From Erysipelotrichaceae bacterium (GTDB lineage Bacteria > Bacillota_I > Bacilli_A > Erysipelotrichales > Erysipelotrichaceae): a stretch of DNA of 64,000 nucleotides. The stretch spans positions 84,637 through 148,636 of the forward strand of contig JAFRZA010000020.1 in assembly GCA_017442805.1 (NCBI GenBank), read 5' to 3'. The notes beneath the pieces were generated by a model, which was given only the letters and a program-made list of their open reading frames with translations, did not search any database and had not been told where the DNA came from. This document shows positions 60,699 through 64,000 of the stretch, in pieces. The position numbers and the translations under genes were made by a program. Within the stretch, counting starts at the first letter, position 1. Each line of letters opens with the position of its first letter.

Positions 60699-60887
60699 AT
60701 GGATGAGTATTATTATGTGATATATATGAGATACGGCCCACCGATTAAATCTGGAGGATCTGCTGGAACAACAGAACAAAATGTAGAATTCAGAGCCAGG
60801 CAGCATTTTGAGCAATTGGAGAGAATGTATGCTGGCCAGCCGGAAGGCCCAACCAGATACGAAGTTAGACGCGGGAAGCCATACTAA
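60699..60887 (+). CDS. Small orphan protein
   Basis: 62 residues, MDEYYYVIYMRYGPP..., with a strong ribosome binding site (AAAGGAGG at 60682-60689, nine bases before ATG) and a terminator behind it, so very likely a real gene. N-terminal aromatic beta-strand-like segment, then charged QHFEQLERMYAG helix and a basic end. No family recognised. Same strand and island as the HEPN-like gene. Confidence 0.65.
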   Translation: MDEYYYVIYMRYGPPIKSGGSAGTTEQNVEFRARQHFEQLERMYAGQPEGPTRYEVRRGKPY

Positions 60888-60913
60888 TCGAGTGTACAAT
60901 TAGAAGAAAGTTC

Positions 60914-60951
60914 GGCTCTCTTGAATTTAGGGTTCTTAAATTTATGAGAGC
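60914..60951 (+). terminator. Rho-independent terminator at right side of island
   Basis: GGCTCTC (60914-60920) / GAGAGCC (60936-60942) around an A/T-rich inner stem, then T-run at 60945-60950. Confidence 0.75.
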
Positions 60952-61067
60952 CACTTTTTTCTTGAAGAATATTAAGTGCAGAAAACCCAAACTATAACTC
61001 GGATTCTCTGCATAAGAATGCTTTAACAAAGTGAAGCGAAGTGATTCTTAGGTATACTCGTTGTTGG

Positions 61068-62702
61068 CTATAGGGAAATGTACTGACTCAGAGTTTTCTC
61101 ATCGATGTCGATGTAGATGGTCTTGTACTGCTTCATGCTAACCTTTCCCAACTTGGAGCCGGGGATCTTCTTCAGCTCCCTGATCAGCGTGTAGTCGACG
61201 GGTATGGAAGAAGACTCTCTGGCCTGGGAGTAGTAGGCCGCCAGCATGGCGCACAGTCTGATTTCGGCTTCAGAGGGCTTGTCGGTATTGATGACGACGT
61301 GGCCGCCGCTGACGTCCTTGGCGTGAAACCAGGTATCAAAGCGTCCGGCCTTTTTGAAGGTCACGTGGTTGTTCTGAATGTTGTTGCGGCCGACCAGGAT
61401 GACGTGCTCTCCGGCTTCAATAGTCAGGTAAGCCGGTTCCGGCGATTTCTTGGAGTGCGGAGCCTTCCGGCGTTCCGCTTTCAGATAGCCGTTATTCTGC
61501 AGTTCCTGCTTGATCTCAGTGGCGACGGTAAAGTCGGCCTGCTGGAGCTGCCGGGAAACAGCCGAGAAGTATTCCAGGTTGTCCTGAGCGATCTGCAGCT
61601 GTTCGTTGATGTATTTCTTGCCGGTGGAAAGCTTGTGGTAGCGGGTGAAGTGCTTCTTGGCGTTGCCCCGGCCGTCCAGTCTGTTGTCCAGCGGAATGGT
61701 GAGGTCATTGCCTTCAAAGTCCGCAATCCGGACTTCCGTCATGCCTTTTTCCACTTTGTCAAGGTTAGCAAAGAGGACTTCGCCGTAGCTGCGGTAGATG
61801 TCGCATCCTTCGGCTTCCTGCAGCTGGGCCGTCAGCTTGTCGATCTTGTTTTCCGTGCGGGCGATCTCCTTGCGGACGAACTTGAAGAGGTCGCCGGAGA
61901 TGTTTCTGATCCTTTCCCTTTCTTCCCGGGAGTAGTAAAACTGGTCGAGTCCCTCGCAGATTTCATACTGCTGATACTGGTCAGACAGATGCGTGAGGGG
62001 AAGGCAGTGGAAATAATCGCCCTTCTTTACGGAAGTGATGTACAGCTGATCGGAGTTGTGGATCTGTTCCATGATCTGGCGGTAGCTTTGGCCGTTATGC
62101 ATACGGAAGACAACTTCATCGGAAAGCAGCGGCGAGAAGCCTTCCAGTCTTTCAAAGAGATTCTCTTCGCTGTCGATGTCATCGATGCTGAAGGGATCGA
62201 TCTTGCCCGGCTGGGGGGCCGTGGGCTTGAACTGGGCTCCGGGCTGAATGGTGCGGATGGTATTCTCAAAGGGCGGAATGTGCTTTAAGGCGTCGATGAT
62301 CCGGCCCTCATTGACCAGGATCAGGTTGGCGTACTTGCCCATTAATTCAATGTAAAGCTGAAGGACGATGCGGTCGCCCAGCTCGTTGCGGGAAGAGACT
62401 TCCATGATCAGGTAGCGGTCCAGACCGGCCTGCTGAATGGAGGAAATGTAGCCTCCTTCCAGGTATTTCCGCAATAACATGATGAAGTTGGACGGCGCGC
62501 TTCGGGTCGGATAGCTGCGGGAAGTCAGATGGATGCGGTTGTAGGAAGAATGGGCGGAGACCATCAGCTGACGGATGTTTCCCGCCTTGATGAGGAAAAG
62601 GATCTCGGTATCGGAGATCTGATAGATCTTGGAGATCCGGCCGCTGACCAGCGGCTGAAGCTGCCTTACCACCTGGTGAAGCATGATGCCGTCAAATGCC
62701 AT
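61068..62702 (-). CDS. rqcH: NFACT family protein, RqcH (ribosome quality control)
   Basis: 544 residues from ATG 62702, with GAAGGCAGG upstream. N-terminal NFACT-N (MAFDGIMLHQVVRQLQPLVSGRISKIYQI, ILFLIKAG, LDRYLIMEVSSRNELGDRIVLQLYIELMGKYANL), a coiled-coil middle (FVRKEIARTENKIDKLTAQL) and NFACT-R at the C-terminus (FDTWFHAKDVSGGHVVI). Bacterial RqcH binds the 50S with stalled peptidyl-tRNA and adds C-terminal alanine tails that mark the chain for decay. Older annotations call this family fibronectin-binding protein; the conserved LDR motif supports the RqcH role. Minus-strand extended -10 TGATATAAT lies just upstream. Confidence 0.92.
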   Translation of the reverse strand: MAFDGIMLHQVVRQLQPLVSGRISKIYQISDTEILFLIKAGNIRQLMVSAHSSYNRIHLTSRSYPTRSAPSNFIMLLRKYLEGGYISSIQQAGLDRYLIMEVSSRNELGDRIVLQLYIELMGKYANLILVNEGRIIDALKHIPPFENTIRTIQPGAQFKPTAPQPGKIDPFSIDDIDSEENLFERLEGFSPLLSDEVVFRMHNGQSYRQIMEQIHNSDQLYITSVKKGDYFHCLPLTHLSDQYQQYEICEGLDQFYYSREERERIRNISGDLFKFVRKEIARTENKIDKLTAQLQEAEGCDIYRSYGEVLFANLDKVEKGMTEVRIADFEGNDLTIPLDNRLDGRGNAKKHFTRYHKLSTGKKYINEQLQIAQDNLEYFSAVSRQLQQADFTVATEIKQELQNNGYLKAERRKAPHSKKSPEPAYLTIEAGEHVILVGRNNIQNNHVTFKKAGRFDTWFHAKDVSGGHVVINTDKPSEAEIRLCAMLAAYYSQARESSSIPVDYTLIRELKKIPGSKLGKVSMKQYKTIYIDIDEKTLSQYISL

Positions 62703-62741
62703 TTTCCTGCCTTCTTTCGCTACGCAAATCATTATATCACA

Positions 62742-62771
62742 TTGAAGTTGCGTTCAGTAGTTTGCTATAAT
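62742..62771 (+). promoter_or_regulatory. Promoter of gmk
   Basis: TTGAAG (62742-62747), 18-base spacer, TATAAT (62766-62771). It partly overlaps the divergent rqcH promoter region. Confidence 0.65.
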
Positions 62772-62798
62772 GGAGGCAACTAAATGGGGGTGAAACCA

Positions 62799-63386
62799 AT
62801 GGCCAGAGGATTACTGATCGTCTTCTCCGGACCGTCCGGCGTCGGCAAGGGAACCGTGCGTGCACTGTTTGCGGACCGGGAAGAACTGAACATCGCCTAT
62901 TCGATTTCCATGACTTCCCGCGCCAAGCGCGAAGGGGAAACGGACGGAGTGGAATACCACTTTGTCACCCGTGAGGAATTTGAACAGGCCATTGCCAATG
63001 ACGAACTTCTTGAATATGCCGAATTTGTCGGCAACTACTATGGTACGCCGAAGGCCTTTGTGGAAAGACTGAGGGATGAGGGCAAGAACGTCCTTCTGGA
63101 AATCGAAGTCGAGGGTGCCACCATCGTCAAGGAAAAGTGCCCGGACGCCCTGTCCATCTTCCTGATTCCGCCCTCAATGGAGGAACTGGAAAGAAGGATC
63201 AGAGGCCGCAAGACCGAACCTGAGGAAGTCGTCCAGCAGCGTCTGGCCAAGGCTCAGAGGGAAATGAACATGATGAACCGTTACCAGTACGTCATCTGTA
63301 ACGACGACGCTGAGCTGGCTGCTGACATCATCGCCCTGATCATCGAGCGCTACGCCAAGGCGAAGCAGCAGGAAGAAGAGCAGTAA
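62799..63386 (+). CDS. gmk: Guanylate kinase
   Basis: 195 residues from ATG 62799, chosen because GGGGGTGA lies just upstream; an ATG at 62784 is in frame but overlaps that site. P-loop GPSGVGKGT, then SMTSRAKREGETDGVEYHFVTREEFE, EYAEFVGNYYGTPKAFV and LLEIEVEGATIVKE are typical guanylate kinase motifs. It phosphorylates GMP to GDP. In many Bacillota gmk is followed by rpoZ and coaBC; here a terminator and glyA follow instead. Confidence 0.95.
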   Translation: MARGLLIVFSGPSGVGKGTVRALFADREELNIAYSISMTSRAKREGETDGVEYHFVTREEFEQAIANDELLEYAEFVGNYYGTPKAFVERLRDEGKNVLLEIEVEGATIVKEKCPDALSIFLIPPSMEELERRIRGRKTEPEEVVQQRLAKAQREMNMMNRYQYVICNDDAELAADIIALIIERYAKAKQQEEEQ

Positions 63387-63389
63387 GAC

Positions 63390-63418
63390 AGTCTGACCGC
63401 AAAGGTCAGGCTTTTTTT
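63390..63418 (+). terminator. Rho-independent terminator of gmk
   Basis: AGTCTGACC (63390-63398) GCAAA GGTCAGGCT (63404-63412), then T7. Confidence 0.9.
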
Positions 63419-63459
63419 GCGGTCAATTCCATTGTGAAGCCCACGGGCAGAGGGATTGA

Positions 63460-63468
63460 TGATATAAT
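63460..63468 (+). promoter_or_regulatory. Extended -10 promoter of glyA
   Basis: TGATATAAT (TGn + TATAAT), without an evident -35; 20 bases before ATG 63489. Confidence 0.6.
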
Positions 63469-63488
63469 GATTACAGGTGGGTAAGAAA

Positions 63489-64000
63489 ATGATTGATAAC
63501 CTGATTAGCTTAATTGAAGAAGCCGATCCCCAGGTCGGCAGTCTGATAAGAAAAGAATTTGACAGACAGAACCGCAACATCGAACTGATTGCCAGCGAGA
63601 ACATCGTCTCCGAGCCGGTATTGCTCGCTGTTGGTTCGGTTCTGACCAATAAATATGCCGAAGGATACCCGGGCAGGCGTTATTACGGCGGCTGTCAGTA
63701 TGTCGATGAAATCGAAAACATCGCCATTGAAAGGGCTAAGAAGCTTTTCCACTGCAGTTATGCCAACGTGCAGCCCCATTCCGGCGCCCAGGCCAACTAC
63801 GCCGTCTACCAGGCTCTCTGCAGCATCGGCGATACCGTCTTGGGCATGTCGCTGGATCAGGGCGGCCATCTTACCCACGGATCCAAGGTTAATTTCTCCG
63901 GCAAGAACTACAACGTCATCGGCTACGGCCTGGACCCGCAGACTCAGCAGATCGATTATGAAAGACTTGAACAGCTGGCCAGAGAGCATCATCCCCGGAT
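63489..64000 (+). CDS. glyA: Serine hydroxymethyltransferase, N-terminal part (3' end outside window)
   Basis: The first ~170 residues are present and the frame is open at the window edge. Motifs: [44 protein letters not shown] and [19 protein letters not shown] are unmistakable for SHMT. It converts serine and tetrahydrofolate to glycine and methylene-THF, with pyridoxal phosphate. AGGTGGG lies about seven bases upstream. The PLP lysine is beyond the window. Confidence 0.95.
   Translation, partial: MIDNLISLIEEADPQVGSLIRKEFDRQNRNIELIASENIVSEPVLLAVGSVLTNKYAEGYPGRRYYGGCQYVDEIENIAIERAKKLFHCSYANVQPHSGAQANYAVYQALCSIGDTVLGMSLDQGGHLTHGSKVNFSGKNYNVIGYGLDPQTQQIDYERLEQLAREHHPR

Noticed and set aside
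1..64000. tRNA, rRNA or CRISPR loci
   Set aside because: No spaced direct-repeat array and no tRNA- or rRNA-like conserved sequence was recognised by eye; a covariance search would be needed to exclude small RNA genes.

Overview
The window looks like a chromosomal segment of a low-to-mid-GC Gram-positive bacterium (Bacillota). Supporting this are a T-box leader on thrS, a guanine riboswitch on a purine permease, RNase J, RapZ, an RqcH-type NFACT protein, AGGAGG-type ribosome binding sites and teichoic-acid-type genes. The surface-protein style (papain peptidase + lectin-like + InlB repeats + SLH repeats) fits Erysipelotrichia or related anaerobic gut/oral lineages, but that placement is an inference.

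Region 1 (1-23.7 kb) is a cell-surface locus. It holds the 3' end of an SLH protein, three full-length secreted papain-family (C1) peptidases that share one architecture and differ in InlB-repeat number, a decayed fourth copy, and a large secreted protein made of four copies of an unrecognised domain plus Fn3 and SLH repeats. Between them lie an Fn3 protein, a polysaccharide pyruvyl transferase family enzyme, a CDP-glycerol glycerophosphotransferase-like enzyme, and an ABC-2 permease with its ATPase. These are followed by a cytidylyltransferase/SDR/glycosyltransferase operon and an LCP-family ligase. The parts suggest that the wall polymer is made, pyruvylated, exported and attached by products of the same locus that encodes the SLH proteins docking on it.

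Region 2 (23.8-29.5 kb) has a MATE exporter, a NagA-like amidohydrolase, T-box-controlled thrS (without a TGS domain), and a two-gene DUF4160/DUF2442-HTH operon whose promoter carries a perfect inverted-repeat operator.

Region 3 (29,547-37,257) is a complete 7.7-kb IS1595-type transposon. It has 28-bp imperfect terminal inverted repeats (26/28 match), a perfect 8-bp target duplication (AAATAAAA) and one transposase. Its cargo is a full type I restriction-modification system (hsdM, hsdS, hsdR) plus an orphan gene. It inserted at the stop codon of the DUF2442 gene.

Region 4 (37.3-58.4 kb) is mostly core: an autoinhibited Fic protein with paired operators, a guanine-riboswitch-controlled NCS2 permease, an ADP-ribosylglycohydrolase, a BMP-type nucleoside ABC importer operon ending in an MFS gene, a CNNM/CBS protein, a DUF3284 protein, a divergent metallophosphoesterase-like protein, RNase J, peptide deformylase, an ECF S component, an Rpn-family nuclease, RapZ and a U32 peptidase.

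Region 5 (58.4-61.06 kb) is an AT-rich accessory island: a serine recombinase, an orphan amphipathic-helix protein, a HEPN-like protein with an Rx4H motif, and a 62-aa orphan. Region 6 (61.07-64 kb) returns to core genes: rqcH, gmk and the 5' part of glyA.
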